From the NCBI RefSeq assembly GCF_032854445.1, contig NC_088307.1, positions 21,900,017-21,964,016 on the forward strand: a stretch of DNA of 64,000 nt. The letters are read 5' to 3'. Shown here one piece after another: positions 11,760 to 23,565 of this stretch (position 1 is its first letter; each line of letters starts with the position of its first letter). The stretch is from Liolophura sinensis (lineage: Eukaryota > Mollusca > Polyplacophora > Chitonida > Chitonidae). The notes below the pieces were generated by a model that had not been told where the DNA came from, did not search any database, and saw nothing but the letters and a program-made list of their open reading frames with translations. The position numbers were made by a program, and so were the translations under genes.

Positions 11760-12655
11760 ATGGAAGCTCTGTTCTTTGATATGTCTGTCGGATACGGGGA
11801 ATTCTTACGCAAGGCCACTGTAATCCACATATCTAGCCACACGTTATATGAAACATATTCCACGGAAATTGAGGGTGTGAAAAGGAATCGTTCTACATTC
11901 TTGAGTCATCTCCATCTGAATTTTTTGCGTAGCTGTCTTTTTCTAGACATTAAAACGAGCGTCTTTTATTTCCGATCCTATTTTAAAATACTTGCCATTA
12001 TATGCCGGATTTCTGAAACACTGAGTAAAAGGAAACACAGTTTATGTTGTTCTCATGGTCTGTTAGCCTACATATTCGTGGAAATTTACCTTCATCTTCG
12101 CCAATCCAAAGTATTTATCATTTTCCAAATTTTGAACTCTTGACAAATGTTATTTTGCCATTCTGGTGAATGCACAGATGGAGCTTTTAATTTAACCTCG
12201 AAAAATCTTTTATATCCCCCCAAAAGCAAAGAAAGACAAAATCCTTTTATTCCGTCTCCAGTCACTCATGGGATTCGCGTGTTTTAAACTTCGCCTGAAA
12301 AGACGTTACGTAAAATATTGAGTGAATGTAAAGGAGGACTTCGTTGAAGTTCAAAGATTTCCGCCTTGAATACATCCGAAACCCGTTATATACGTCGTAC
12401 TGGTGACTTCATGGAAGCTTTCATTATACAATCGATATAGTCGGAGGTTTCTGCCCTCAGTGCTGGTACTTCATATTCCATTCTTAGAGGAAATCTTCCT
12501 GCAATTTACCTTCACATCGATCTTTCGTTTTATTCCACGGTGACACTTTTGACTTCTGACAAAACTGGGTCTGTAGTGATGCTTTTGCTCTCCATGACTT
12601 CGTAAGACCCACACTAACAAACTTCACTGAATTCTACATATTGTAACAGAACGTT
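11760..12655. other. Stretch with one long open frame, no recognised gene
   Basis: A 127-codon plus-strand frame (11760-12143) lies here, but its protein has no domain, signal or family resemblance I can see. I treat it as chance. The remainder up to the next SINE shows nothing recognisable. Confidence 0.4.
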
Positions 12656-12866
12656 ATTTATGTATCTGATTAGTGTTTAACGCCTTACTCAAGAATATTT
12701 CACGTATACGACGGCGGCCAGCATTATGGTGGGAAGAAACCCACGACTATCTGCAAGTTTCTTGAAGGCCTTCCCACGTACGACCGGCGAGGAAGCCAGC
12801 TATCGCATTAATAAGACGCTCTCGCGTTATTGTGCTGTTTTAACACGCCAACCACAACACCACGGA
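12656..12866 (-). mobile_element. SINE-A copy
   Basis: 'gtttaacgccttactcaaga', 'cgtatacgacggcggccagc', 'ttcccacgtacgaccgg' and a degenerate head ending 'aaccacaacaccacggagg'. Confidence 0.88.
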
Positions 12867-13429
12867 GGAAAATGTGGAAAAGCTGTCAGCGATTGAGAGC
12901 TGCGCGCCTGAACAGTGTACCGACGATGCAATAACACACCTTTATATTTGCGTGGTATTGATCTTGACGACATCATGACGAGAGTTTGAAACCAATGCCT
13001 GGTATCAACAGGGGATACACAGTACTCAAGGATTTCGCCTATGTAGTGTTAAAAAAAACACACACATTTAGCCTTTTGTCTTCATGTTATTGACAATTCA
13101 GTCTAAATTAGCTCTTGATGATATACTGTATATACATAGCCATGTCTCAATTGCATGATGTATTTATCTTTAGTCAATCCCATTGCCTCAATTTTCCATG
13201 CAATATACCTCCAGTGGGCTTTTTCTTACAAATCAACTGTCACGAATTCTGAATTGTTAACATAAAAATGAAAGAGATGTGGACAATTTGGGACACGAGC
13301 TATAAAGTCACATTAATCATTATCTATTGCTTTGACCTCATTTTCCTCTGGCCGAGAGTTTCTGTTCCACATGTCGAAAGAAACCGGGGTGATTGAGCAG
13401 CCCTGATGGAGAATTAACGGCACACTGAT

Positions 13430-13640
13430 TTTTTTTTTGTCCTTTGTTTTAGCAGATTCTGCGCCTGTCGTGGTGCTAAGGACTGTACAAGTTGTTGCTA
13501 TTTAAATATTTACATGAGCCCTACGTGAGGTAAATTGACAAGAGGCCGTATTTCACCGGTTAAGTGTGAGCATTTGCCAATTATCCCACTAACGTCGCTG
13601 CTCTGGTTTTGCTCTCAGTATTGTACTCTTTTATAACCGA
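13430..13640 (-). repeat. Family X copy
   Basis: Minus-orientation core: 'gaggtaaattgacaagaggc', 'gtatttcaccggttaagtgt' and 'cgctgctctggttttgctct'. Confidence 0.75.
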
Positions 13641-13854
13641 CTTGTTATTTGGATGCCGTAATGGCAGCAGTCCATCAGTACGAGGTGCTTAGCCATGGAG
13701 ACACATGTAGATTAGGGCAATGTCTCTTTCTTTTCGTCTCATTTTTCTCTGCCCAAGAATGTTGATTCCATATATCAAAAAGACAATGATTGAATTCACC
13801 TGACTGAGAATGGCACAGATATCTCAGCAGCTTCGCTCTCCTTAGCTGGGCAAT

Positions 13855-14230
13855 TCTATACAATATGATAACAGGCTTAAAGCAGAGAGAGTAAAACCAG
13901 AGCAACGACAACAGATTGATAATTGCCAAATGATCACACGTAATCGGTGAAATATGGGTTCTTTTCAGTTTACCTCAGTCAGGATTTTATTCCAATTGTT
14001 CTTGTAAATGCTTAAACAGTAGCAAATTACACGACCCTCAAAATCATGGCTTAAGCAGAATTAGGTGTAAAATGTAGTGATGTTAATGGCAATTTATTAG
14101 ACGCCACGGGTCTAGAATTACTCAAGTTACTGTGTTGTCATCACATTTAACATACAACAACATTGAACCAGTGCAAAGGGAACAGGCCTCGAAGATGGTA
14201 AAGACGTGCATACGTTCACTGACCCAGGGA
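13855..14230 (+). repeat. Family X copy, long
   Basis: 'gagtaaaaccagagcaacga', 'atcacacgtaatcggtgaaa', 'cttgtaaatgcttaaacagt', 'ggcttaagcagaattaggt' and 'tgtgttgtcatcacatttaa' occur in the family order. One of the most complete copies. Confidence 0.85.
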
Positions 14231-14714
14231 TTTGTGGATCACCAGGTCATTGCCAGGGCAGTTTACATACGCCTCGAAATAAATCCTCCTTCGCAAAACA
14301 GATATACCCTTTAGACATATACCTGTTTTTATGACCCTGCATGAACCGGGTAAGCCAATTAAGCCGTCGTAATCTACCCTAACTTTGGTATTTCTTTCCT
14401 TATATGTAAATCTTTGAACGCCCACAGCTGAAAAAGATGCAGGCAATGTTTTGGGGACAAGACCCGCTAGCCTGACCTTAAAAATGATACATGTGCTTTA
14501 TTTCATACCAATTAAAATCTTTGAAAGAAACTGAGCAAAACGTTCGCTTTAACTTCCTTCATGGCTGATTCCCTATGCAGCATGTACCAGCGTTTCGCAA
14601 GAACTCTTTATTAATTTTTCAGATTTCTATTTGAAGAGTATTTCAGGCATCATTCAAAAACCTTCAACTGCGTATCTTTACATAACGTTGTGTTCCAGAA
14701 ATCTATCTTCAAAT

Positions 14715-14985
14715 ATAAAAGACTACAGCATACAGGGTAAAGCCAGATAATCGACGATCGAGAGCGTGATCACTGACAAATGGTCACACGTGACCGGTGA
14801 AATTCGCCCCTAATTTACCTCAGTGAGGGTTTTATTCTAATTGTTTATGTAAATGTTTAAGTAGTAGCAACTTTGACACCCCTAGCACCACGGCTTAATC
14901 GGAATTGGGTAAAAAAAATAATTAAAATTAAAAATATCCACTGCTGTGTATTAAACATCACTGCCCTAGATTTACATGCGTAGAC
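14715..14985 (+). repeat. Family X copy
   Basis: 'tgacaaatggtcacacgtga', 'tttacctcagtgagggtttt', 'taagtagtagcaac' and 'cggcttaatcggaattgggt'. Confidence 0.8.
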
Positions 14986-15305
14986 GCTTAGAATAATTAA
15001 GATAAGAATTGCACAAGAGCGACCGGCAGTATCGGCGTTCGAATCTATCTCTGGCTGGATCGGCTGCTGCTCTACGTCAGCAGTTTTTGATTCACCCATC
15101 GAGGTGTGGTGCGCGAGACCGATTCTATGAACATTGCCAGCGTCATGCGTGGAGTATGTAGATTTTCACATTCGCCAATAAACCCGAAACACATTTGAAT
15201 ATACGCACAATCGCAGAGATCATACACATAAATCCAGGCCGAGTTTCTGTCAAAAGTTGTCCTCACATCTACAAGAAGATACTATTTGAAGAAAAAACCT
15301 GTAAC

Positions 15306-15556
15306 ATTTATCTATTTATTTATTGATGTATTTATTTTTATTTGATTGTTGTTTTACGCAGTACTCAAGAATATTTCACTTATACGACGGCGGTCAGCAT
15401 TATGGTCGGAAAAACCTGGCAGCGCCCAGGGGAAACCCACGACCCTCCGCAGGTTGCAGGAAGGTCTTCCCACGTATGACCGGAGACCACATTGGTGAGA
15501 GGCTCCTGAGTCATCCTGACGCGCTAACGTGATAGCCACCTCGGCCACGGGGGCCG
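15306..15556 (-). mobile_element. SINE-A copy
   Basis: (ATTT)n tail, 'tactcaagaatatttcactt', 'cgacggcggtcagcattatg', head 'ctcggccacgggggcc'. The 146-codon minus frame at 15511-15951 ends inside this copy and is not a gene. Confidence 0.9.
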
Positions 15557-16127
15557 GGGAGGTTATTAAGATGTGTGTCTGTCAAAAAACATATATTAAT
15601 ATTTCTCAAAGAACCGACCAGGCCACGCAGTTCTAAAACCGCTGGTTTCCTGTCAAATTTTAATACAACGTACATATATGCACAGCTTCTAATTTTTTGC
15701 GCCAATCCTTTACAAGCTGGATATCTGATCAATGACAACAACAACAAAAAAGCAACATTAAACATCAGTGTTTTTTCACATCCTACATTTGTAACGTTTT
15801 CTCGTGACTGCCTATCCGGGTTTGCGCCTGTTGTATACCTAGAGATCTGATGACACCAGTGTGTCAAGGAAATTGTGACGATATCTTGGAAAATCCCTCC
15901 GATCGTATTACAGCAACAAGAAGATGCCGGGGTGATATATTCACATGGCATTTTGCTTTTGTCCGTATTTCGACAGTAGAAATACGTTAATCAAAAGACA
16001 TATCCCTCATCATATGTCCTAAACTTTGACGTAACTTTGCTCTAAGGGCAATTACATACTTAAAATCCTGTTGACGGTGTGTAGGGATATAGGCTGACGT
16101 GCATGCACGCTTGTCTGAACATCTGGT

Positions 16128-16395
16128 AATCTCAGTAAAATAATCTGTTAAAGTCTGTTCTCTGAATGAAGCCAGAAGGTAATACTGTTATTGCGCCAGA
16201 TTGTTATATTAAATGTAACTCTCATATTCTATCCATTCAGCAAAAAGATTATATTAAACCAACACAATATTTAGTTGAATACGACAAAATATTATGTATA
16301 ATAACAGAACACATTCTAGCACCAGTCATACATAAAATGTACACAAATTGGTTATGTAAATGCTACCAATTATACTATTCACTTGAACTTCTTTA
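16128..16395. mobile_element. Possible relative of the 28.9 kb inverted-repeat element
   Basis: Left end 'ctcagtaaaataatctgtta' resembles that element's terminal repeat, and the interior shares 'aacacaatattta' and 'cagaacacattctagca'. The right end is not found: the sequence runs into the 23-bp minisatellite. Confidence 0.4.
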
Positions 16396-16920
16396 TAATG
16401 TACACTTGAGCTCCTCTGTAATGTACACTTGGGTTCCTTTATAATGTACACTTGAGCTCTGTTATGAGGCACGTTTCTGCTCCCTTATAAGGTACACCTG
16501 AGCTCCTTTATAATGCACACTTGTGCTCCCTTGTAAGGTACAGTTAAGCTCCTTTATAATGTACACTTAAGCCCCTTTATAATGTACACTTGAGCTCCTT
16601 TGTAATGTACACTTGAGCTCCTTTGTAATGTACACTTGAACTTCTTTATAATGTACACTTGAGCTCCTTTATAATGTACACTTGAACTCCTTTGTAATGT
16701 ACACTTGAACTTTTTTATAATGTACACTTGAGCTCCTTTATAATGTGCACTTGAACTCCCTAATAACATACACTTGACCTCCATTATAACGTACACGTGA
16801 ACTCCTTTGTAATGTACACATGAGCTCCTTTATAATGTACATTTAAGCGCCTTTATAATGAACACTTGGACTTCTTTATAATGTACACTTGAGTTCCTTA
16901 TAATGCACACTAGAGTTTCC
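16395..16920. repeat. 23-bp minisatellite, over 20 copies
   Basis: Unit 'tgtacacttgagctcctt' plus 'tataa' (23 bases). Central copies at 16556-16740 are almost identical; both ends are more diverged. Three units make 69 bases, so the minus-strand frame 16554-16796 repeats every 23 residues. Confidence 0.92.
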
Positions 16921-17829
16921 TGATAATGTTGTAGAGAAATAGTAATAAGTCGTGTTCAGAATGATGAAGAAATTCACTGTAGAGAAGAATAAACAACTGT
17001 ATGTCGGCTCCAAGTGTAAATATTCAAGACGTAACTGAACAAGGCAATTGTTTATGGGTATCAGTTTATTATACACGAAGTTTGGATGCTGATATTGGCA
17101 TCATTATAACGCAATTAACTTCTATACAGTGAAGACTAATTTTAAAACAAGACGTTGTTTACCATAAACAATTGCCTTGTCCAGTTACGTGTGAATTTCT
17201 AAATGGCGCTTAAACACGTTATTCTCAAGACGCTGGAAGTCGCGTCGGTTGGCCGTAAACCTATTACGTGATATACAGGCCCCCTGCTACTTATCCCTAA
17301 ATCCTCAAGCGATTATTGCGCAGGTGTGAAATTTGAAACTTGCGCATGCGGAGTAACAGTTAATCGCAGGGATTTGAAACGGTAAATAAACAGCAGTTAG
17401 GAGACAAAGATCGCTGTAGAAGATGGTATAATGAGTGGGGCCCCCTTTCGTGACACTTCAGCCTATCGTAGTGAACGCAGCCACACGACATGCCGAGCTA
17501 AGTATTGGATACATGTGTTTAAATCTACTCTTCGCTTTCACTAATCCCGCGGTATTAAACGAGATCAGGGCAAATTTCTGTCCAAACTGATCCGGTCTTT
17601 ACAAATCACCCGAGAGCGAACAATAAGCTTTAGTGGAGAAAACAAAGATACAAACAAACCCCGCCTTGGCTAACCCACTTGCCTTTCATCATTAGATCTG
17701 TAAGAAAGAGAGCATGCTTCTCTCTTATCGCGTTAAACAGACGATGTCACGCGGTCCAAGCTCACGCGAAGGGTGTGATACCAACATAATGCCCAGTGCC
17801 TTGGAGACAAGTCATGTGTACAATATAGT

Positions 17830-18310
17830 TACCCCAATTTATCAACCTTTTCAAACATGAAAGATCAGATTTCAGTTCAATTCGTCCACATCTTCAAGTT
17901 TATTTTGGAGACAAAGCTACAATGGTTGAATTGACAAATTTCGTTGTTTGGCAAAAGGTGTAATTGTTGTCAGTCTACATAGAATAATGCCGCCAACATA
18001 TGCTTGAATAAAACATATTACAAGCATATGTATGGTTGAAGAATTATAATAAAGGCTTACAGTACAGACAGTTAAACCAGAATATGGACGACAGTGTGAT
18101 AGCTGAAAAATGGCCACACGTAACCGGTGCAATACGGCCTCTTGTCTGTTTTCCTCAGTGACGGTTTTATTCTAAGTGTTCATGTAAATGCTTAAGTAGT
18201 ACCAAATCACATGCTCTGTGGCACCAAGGCTTAAGCAGAATTAGGTAAAACATTGGTATTAGCTGCAAATTATTAAACGTCACTGATTCAGAATTTCCGA
18301 ATGAATGACC
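17830..18310 (+). repeat. Family X copy with extended 5' part
   Basis: 5' part 'catcttcaagtttattttgg', 'tctacatagaataatgccgc', 'atatgcttgaataaaac', shared with 33480-33780, continues into the usual core 'gacgacagtgtgatagctga', 'cacacgtaaccggtg' and 'aaggcttaagcagaattagg'. This shows that the family X core belongs to a longer element. Confidence 0.82.
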
Positions 18311-18451
18311 CGACTTACGATGTGATATACGAATGAATAAATGAAAGAACTTGTAAAGAAATTAGAACCTCTAATACAAGAATTACATGGATGGTGGATC
18401 CTAAAGAAGAACAATTACATCTGTGCTATTACTGGCCGGAATACAGATTTT

Positions 18452-18690
18452 ATTTCTTTGATTGGTGTTTTTACGCCGTACTCAGGAATATTTCACTTAT
18501 TCCACGGCGGCGAAAACGCACAGAGCCCGAGAGAACGCATGACCATCCGCAGGTTGCTAGAAGACCTTTCCACGTACGACTGGAGGGGACACCAGTGCAA
18601 ACTGGACTTGAACTCATCAGTATCCACATGGATGAGAGACTTCGATTGGTAATTGCGCCGTGCTGGCGTGCTAACCACCTCGGCCACCCT
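18452..18690 (-). mobile_element. SINE-A copy
   Basis: 'tttgattggtgtttttacgc', 'tactcaggaatatttcactt', 'accatccgcaggttgctag' and head 'ctaaccacctcggccac'. Confidence 0.9.
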
Positions 18691-20017
18691 GAAAAGAAAT
18701 GGCTAACTCACACCCATGAAGAGGTATACGTAACTGAGGCTGTTTCCTTCCGATGGAAATGAAAGATGACAGACAGGGACAGGAGACAACATAATATCAT
18801 CACATGTATCTGTTTATTTATGTAATTGGTGCTGATTCCGATCGCAAGAGTTTTTCATATGTGAAATAAGGCCCACGGCCTGGTTTTCAGATGGAAAAAT
18901 CTGTGTGCCGATCAAACTAACAATGAAAAATAAATGTTAAATTACATAGAACTGATAGTGGAAAGACTCAGCAGGCCATGAGCATGTAGACATTAAAGTA
19001 CACACATTTTTAGCAATGACTAATGTATAATAATGCTGAGCTTCGAAAGAGAAAAATCTGTACTTCACTGGCTAAACGTAACAGATGCGAGGGAAAGAGC
19101 AAGGCCACTGTGAGGTAATAAGTGACCAGGTATAACAAAGTTGGTAGTTGTAATATTCTAACCCTTCCTCCAGGTAGGCGTGGCATCTTCATGAATATTA
19201 ATCGAACACGTCATCACTGGAAATATGTTTTTAGGGTTGGGGTTAGGAGATGGGTTAGGGAAAGACGTGTTTCGTTAATACTCATAAACAGGCCACGATA
19301 ACCTAGAGAAAGGGTGTGAATCTTACCGCTACCAACAAAGTTCCAGTTATAAACCCACGAAGATAAGGTTGAAATTTTTTTTATAAAATGAACATGGGCT
19401 TAATTTGTGGTTTCAAAGAAAACTGCAATTTCCGCGGGCGTGGGAATTATAAAGCACGCAGTTGAGACAATGATGCATGTTTGACAGGCGTTCTAGATTG
19501 CAGTTATTATGCTGCGCTTCCTGTCCGTAGCGAGACGGGCTTAAGACGCAGGGATTACAGTAACGTTGACATATTTATTCTTGCAGAATAAATTCATTTT
19601 CCAGAAAACTGGGCGGAGGACGGGTATAATAACTGAGGCGCATGCACTTGAAAAAAAACAGAAAAAAAAACAGACCCGATGTAAATCTCCTCCAGGAAGT
19701 CGCCGCTTCTCGTGAAACGACGGACATCGACAGACTATATACTCTCGTGCATGTTGCCACTGGGTCAAAACTGGGTTAAGCAGTCGTGGGGGATCAGTGA
19801 AGTGGACCTACGGACGGGACGGTGTGTGTGGAGAAGATTTACAGGTGTCCTCTACAACTCCGCCTCTGTCTCTTTTCATTTCAACCAGCCCACATCTGTC
19901 TTGTTGGATGTGTTGAAATTATACGGATCGCTGTATCAAAAAACTCCAGTGCGTGTTGATATTTCCTGAAAATACTATAGTAGGTCTACATAATGTATAT
20001 AAATAAATAAATGATAC
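18690..20017. other. Intergenic stretch without recognised feature
   Basis: No gene or repeat family recognised. A degenerate 'ttagggttggggttaggag' run occurs near 19230 but is not a telomere array. Several short frames cross here on both strands without recognisable content. Confidence 0.5.
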
Positions 20018-20200
20018 ATTTATTTATTTAATTAGTGATTTACATCTTACTCATGAATATTTCACTTATACGACAGTGACCAGCTTTATAGAGGCAGGGT
20101 ACTGAGCAGAACACCCGCGGCCATCCTCAGGTTACTGTAAGACCTTCCCACATACAATCGGAGAAGCCAGCATGAGCTGGACTTAAACTCAAAACGACTA
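20018..20200 (-). mobile_element. SINE-A copy, diverged
   Basis: Tail (ATTT)n, 'gaatatttcacttatacgac', 'ccttcccacatac' and 'gccagcatgagctgg'; about one base in six differs from other copies. Confidence 0.8.
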
Positions 20201-20211
20201 AAATGATTGTT

Positions 20212-20322
20212 TCTTTATTTATTTGATTGGTGTCAGCATTAGGGTGGGAGGAAACCGGGCTCTGCCCTGTGGAAACTCACGACCATCCGCTGGTTGCTGA
20301 TAGACCTTCCCACGTACGACTG
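20212..20322 (-). mobile_element. SINE-A fragment
   Basis: 'tttatttgattggtg' jumps directly to 'cagcattagggtgggaggaa' (internal deletion) and ends at 'gaccttcccacgtacgac'. Confidence 0.85.
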
Positions 20323-20557
20323 AATTGGAAAACGGAAATAAGGAATACCGTTGATACAGTGGTAACCGTCAAAACAGACCAATACTGTTAAGGTGTTTTG
20401 CATACTATGAACATGAATCTTGTTAACATTTCCATTCAAATCAATCAATCAGTTTCTATGCACATGACTTATATAGCAACTAAACGTTGTCCGTATATCG
20501 ATTCCTTCATCACACTGATGCACTGTTCATCTTGTTAAGGATATTCAACTTTATTAA

Positions 20558-20701
20558 CCAACAACCTGCGGATGGTCGTGCGTCTCTCCCGGGCTCCGTC
20601 CAGTTTCCTCCCACCATAATGATGGCCGCCCTGGCATAACTGTAATATTGCGGAGTACCACGTAAAGCATCAATCAGATAAATAAATAAATAAATAAATA
20701 T
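20558..20701 (+). mobile_element. SINE-A copy, 3' half
   Basis: 'caacctgcggatggtcgtg', 'ttcctcccaccataatgatg' and the tail 'cagataaataaataaataaa'. Head absent. Confidence 0.88.
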
Positions 20702-21375
20702 CAATAAGAGATGCTCATTGTTATTCTAAGAATACACCTTACATTTTTTTTATTAATATACATTGGCATGTTTGGGGGTATATAACTGATCACAGTCGAG
20801 GCGCGAAAAAAACATCTTTCTATCACACTCGGTGCATTATCGTAGAGTAAGTTTATTGCAATTTGATGCATGCCATGGCGACATGCGTTCAAGACATTTG
20901 CAACCATGGCTTAGTTACAATTAACTTCGCCTATAATCTCTTTGTAGAACGGGACATTTACTGTGAATTTGACTCCCGCTTTGTATTTCGATATTCAAGG
21001 CATGAGATCCAATTCAAACTTCAAATTCGTAGTAACTCAATAATAATGTCGAATACAAAAATACGTATCTCAGACACACTTTGATTGCAACTATTCAGAA
21101 AAGCATCCTGTTGATCTAATAAAGAAGAGTTCGTATACAGTCCATGGCCCTGGGTTAATGTTACCGGGTGAATATTACAACAACCTTTGTCAAAGACACC
21201 CTTTTTACCTCCCTTTCAAAACAGGTGGATCAGAATATCTGCAGTTTGCTATGAAAGTTCGTGCTGTCACCCCACCAACAGCTAGCATGGCGCGGTGCGA
21301 CACCACAGGAATGAGCGGTAAATTGTTACTATCGCTTCGTGTTTACTCCGAAAATGTTGGCGAAATCTCTCAGTG

Positions 21376-21490
21376 TCATGACCTTTCGCCCACCCCCAAC
21401 TCTCTCACTCCCCCACCCCATTTTCCCACTCTCTCCGCTTTCCCCTCTTACAACCCACAAGCTAAGGTTACTCTCTCTCTCTCTCTCTGT
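21376..21490 (+). repeat. Pyrimidine-rich tract with (CT)n
   Basis: About 85% C/T, ending in 'ctctctctctctctctctg'. A similar pyrimidine-rich block occurs at 1430-1520. Frames through it are composition artefacts. Confidence 0.7.
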
Positions 21491-21944
21491 ACGATCATGA
21501 CATTCTCCACAAGTTTTAGCACAACAAAGAGACAGGTATTGAGTGGCTAAGATAAAACGCAGTGGTTTTATATTCTGTTTTAAAACCACGTTCTTACTCC
21601 GTATGCTGTGACATTTGTGCAAATAAAGCACTGCTTTACACCTGAAAATTAAAACTTACAATCCCTCACGTTTCTTTTATGTTTGTTTTCTTTGTTGTAT
21701 GAGCGTAAATGTGTCCAAAAATTCTGGTTAAAATTCAAAGCAATTAGTTAAGTATATCACGACTGTTTATAGTTCTAATTTAAGTTTTAATATCAATTAA
21801 GTTTGACATCAAAGTAAATTTTTTAATTGTGTAATACTTATATTCTCATTTCCTTTATTATAAACAAGTTTGTCACCTACTTGCCAATGGTGTGCGGTTG
21901 ACTGCTGACACTTTGATGTCCGTTGATATTTGCCGGCACTCAAA

Positions 21945-22146
21945 AATTAGTAACGCCAATGCGGTTGTTGTGAGTTCAAGTCCACATGCTAGCTTTCATA
22001 CCTGTGGTACGTGGGAAGGTCCGTTCAGCAACCTGCCAATGGTCATGGGCTTTCCCATGGCGCTGCCCGGGTTCATATCGGCGTTGTATAAGTGAAATAT
22101 TTTTGTGTATGGGGTTAAACACCAACATCAATTAAAAATAAATAAA
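21945..22146 (+). mobile_element. SINE-A copy, diverged
   Basis: 'aatgcggttgttgtgagttc' (B-box region), 'acgtgggaaggtccg', 'gtataagtgaaatatttttg' and tail 'aaaaataaataaatgaa'. Confidence 0.85.
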
Positions 22147-22749
22147 TGAAATACTACATTGTTTGTAGAGAGTAAAACCAAGCCTTTCTTTGGAGAAGCT
22201 ATGAAGATTGAAGGACAGGAGTCAGCGCTACAATACAGGCTGAACTTCAGGATGGCATGTCACAAAATGGCAACACAAAAGGGCTAGCCTTTTCCACAAA
22301 GGGTTATATCGGATGATCATTGCGTAACCGATTTCTTCACGAGAGTCTCTATGGATTAAAGTGCCAAACGAAGCTAACTCGAAAATTTGGCTAATTTATT
22401 GTCTGCTGTGATTTGGCTTTTGAGGAACGCTTTATCACATCGAATGCATTGCGGATTAAGAAAGGCTTAGACTTCTGTCAATACGGAAATGCGCCCAGGT
22501 AAATGTGGATGGCCGTCGATGTACTACTTCAGAGCGGAGGATGTTGTCCTTTCTATATCAGTTCTTCTGTTTCAAAATAATTCCAGTGCAGTTAAAAGGC
22601 ACAAGGAACATTCTCCATTCAGATAAGCGATCATGAGAAAAGCGAGCAGGCCTTTAGAATGCGACATCGAGGATTTGTCTAAAAACATCTATCGTTGTAG
22701 TCTTCTGTCTTAACATTTTTGGCTTAATTATCTTTAAAGAGAAAGGTAT

Positions 22750-23010
22750 TTTTTCACAAGGGTAAAGGACACGGGCAAAGCACTTCCGCTTGGCTCGTAC
22801 CTTGCTCCACGTTTGTATTAAATGCTTACAATACGGTTTTTAACATTTCTATACACATTATCATATTGGCACAATTATCATTAGAACATTGACAAGACAG
22901 CGCATTGTACCGGATACGTGTAGCCATTTGCCAGCACATGTATAACCCTTTCGTCGCTGTTCTGGTGTTCCGCTTCTGCTGTTTAATTATTACTTGTGTT
23001 ACATTATGTT
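22750..23010 (-). repeat. Family X copy, diverged
   Basis: 'cattgacaagacagcgcatt', 'ccggatacgtgtagccattt' and 'gtcgctgttctggtgttccg' in family order, strongly mutated. Confidence 0.5.
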
Positions 23011-23215
23011 ATAACGACAATTTGCCTTGAATCTGATTTTTTTTTTTCAAACAATGATAGAATTGTGTAGCACACAATTAAGTAAAAGATTACAGTTACA
23101 TTTTGGCAGACCATGATCTACTGCCGTAGCTCAGGTATGCTGCTGAAACAATACGACCGTGATGACAACGCAGCATTTTGAGTCATTCTTGAATAGTGAA
23201 GCCAAATGAGTGAGA

Positions 23216-23483
23216 GGGGACTCCGTGGCTCAGTTGGTTAGCGCGCTAGCGCAGCGTAATAACCCAGGAGTCTCTGACCAATGCGGTTGCTGTGAGTTCA
23301 AGTCCAGCTCATGTTGACTACCTGTCCAGCCGTACTTGGGAAGGTCTTCCAGCAACCTGCGGATGGTCGTGGGTTTCCCCCCAGGCTCTGCCCGGTTTCC
23401 ACCCACAATAATGCTGACCGCCGATGTATAAGTGAAATATTCTTGAGTACGGCGAAAACACCAATCAAATAAATAAATAAATC
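23216..23483 (+). mobile_element. Full-length SINE-A with target-site duplication
   Basis: Head with A-box-like tggctcagttgg (23226-23237) and B-box-like gttcaagtcc (23296-23305), full central domain, and tail (AAAT)n. Flanks aaatgagtgaga (23204-23215) and aaataagtgaga (23484-23495) differ by one base, a good target-site duplication. Inserted directly beside a minus-strand family X copy. Confidence 0.95.
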
Positions 23484-23489
23484 AAATAA

Positions 23490-23565
23490 GTGAGATAAAC
23501 TGTCAAGACGCCATATTTCACCGGTTAAGTGTGACCAGTGGTATTTTACTTTAATTCAGTGAGTG
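23490..23565 (-). repeat. Family X fragment
   Basis: 'gagataaactgtcaagacgc' and 'catatttcaccggttaagtg'. Confidence 0.7.

Noticed and set aside
11760-12143. 127-codon plus-strand frame
   Set aside because: No domain, signal or splice context recognised; composition like its A/T-rich surroundings.
15511-15951. 146-codon minus-strand frame
   Set aside because: Its end runs into a SINE-A copy and no domain is visible.
16395-16920. CRISPR-like array of short regular repeats
   Set aside because: Repeats are contiguous with no unique spacers, and the genome is eukaryotic; it is a minisatellite.
19225-19262. Telomere-like ttaggg run
   Set aside because: Only a few irregular TTAGGG-like words; not an array.
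23226-23305. tRNA gene suggested by A-box and B-box motifs
   Set aside because: These are the promoter-like head of a SINE; no cloverleaf with anticodon arm and acceptor stem could be formed convincingly.
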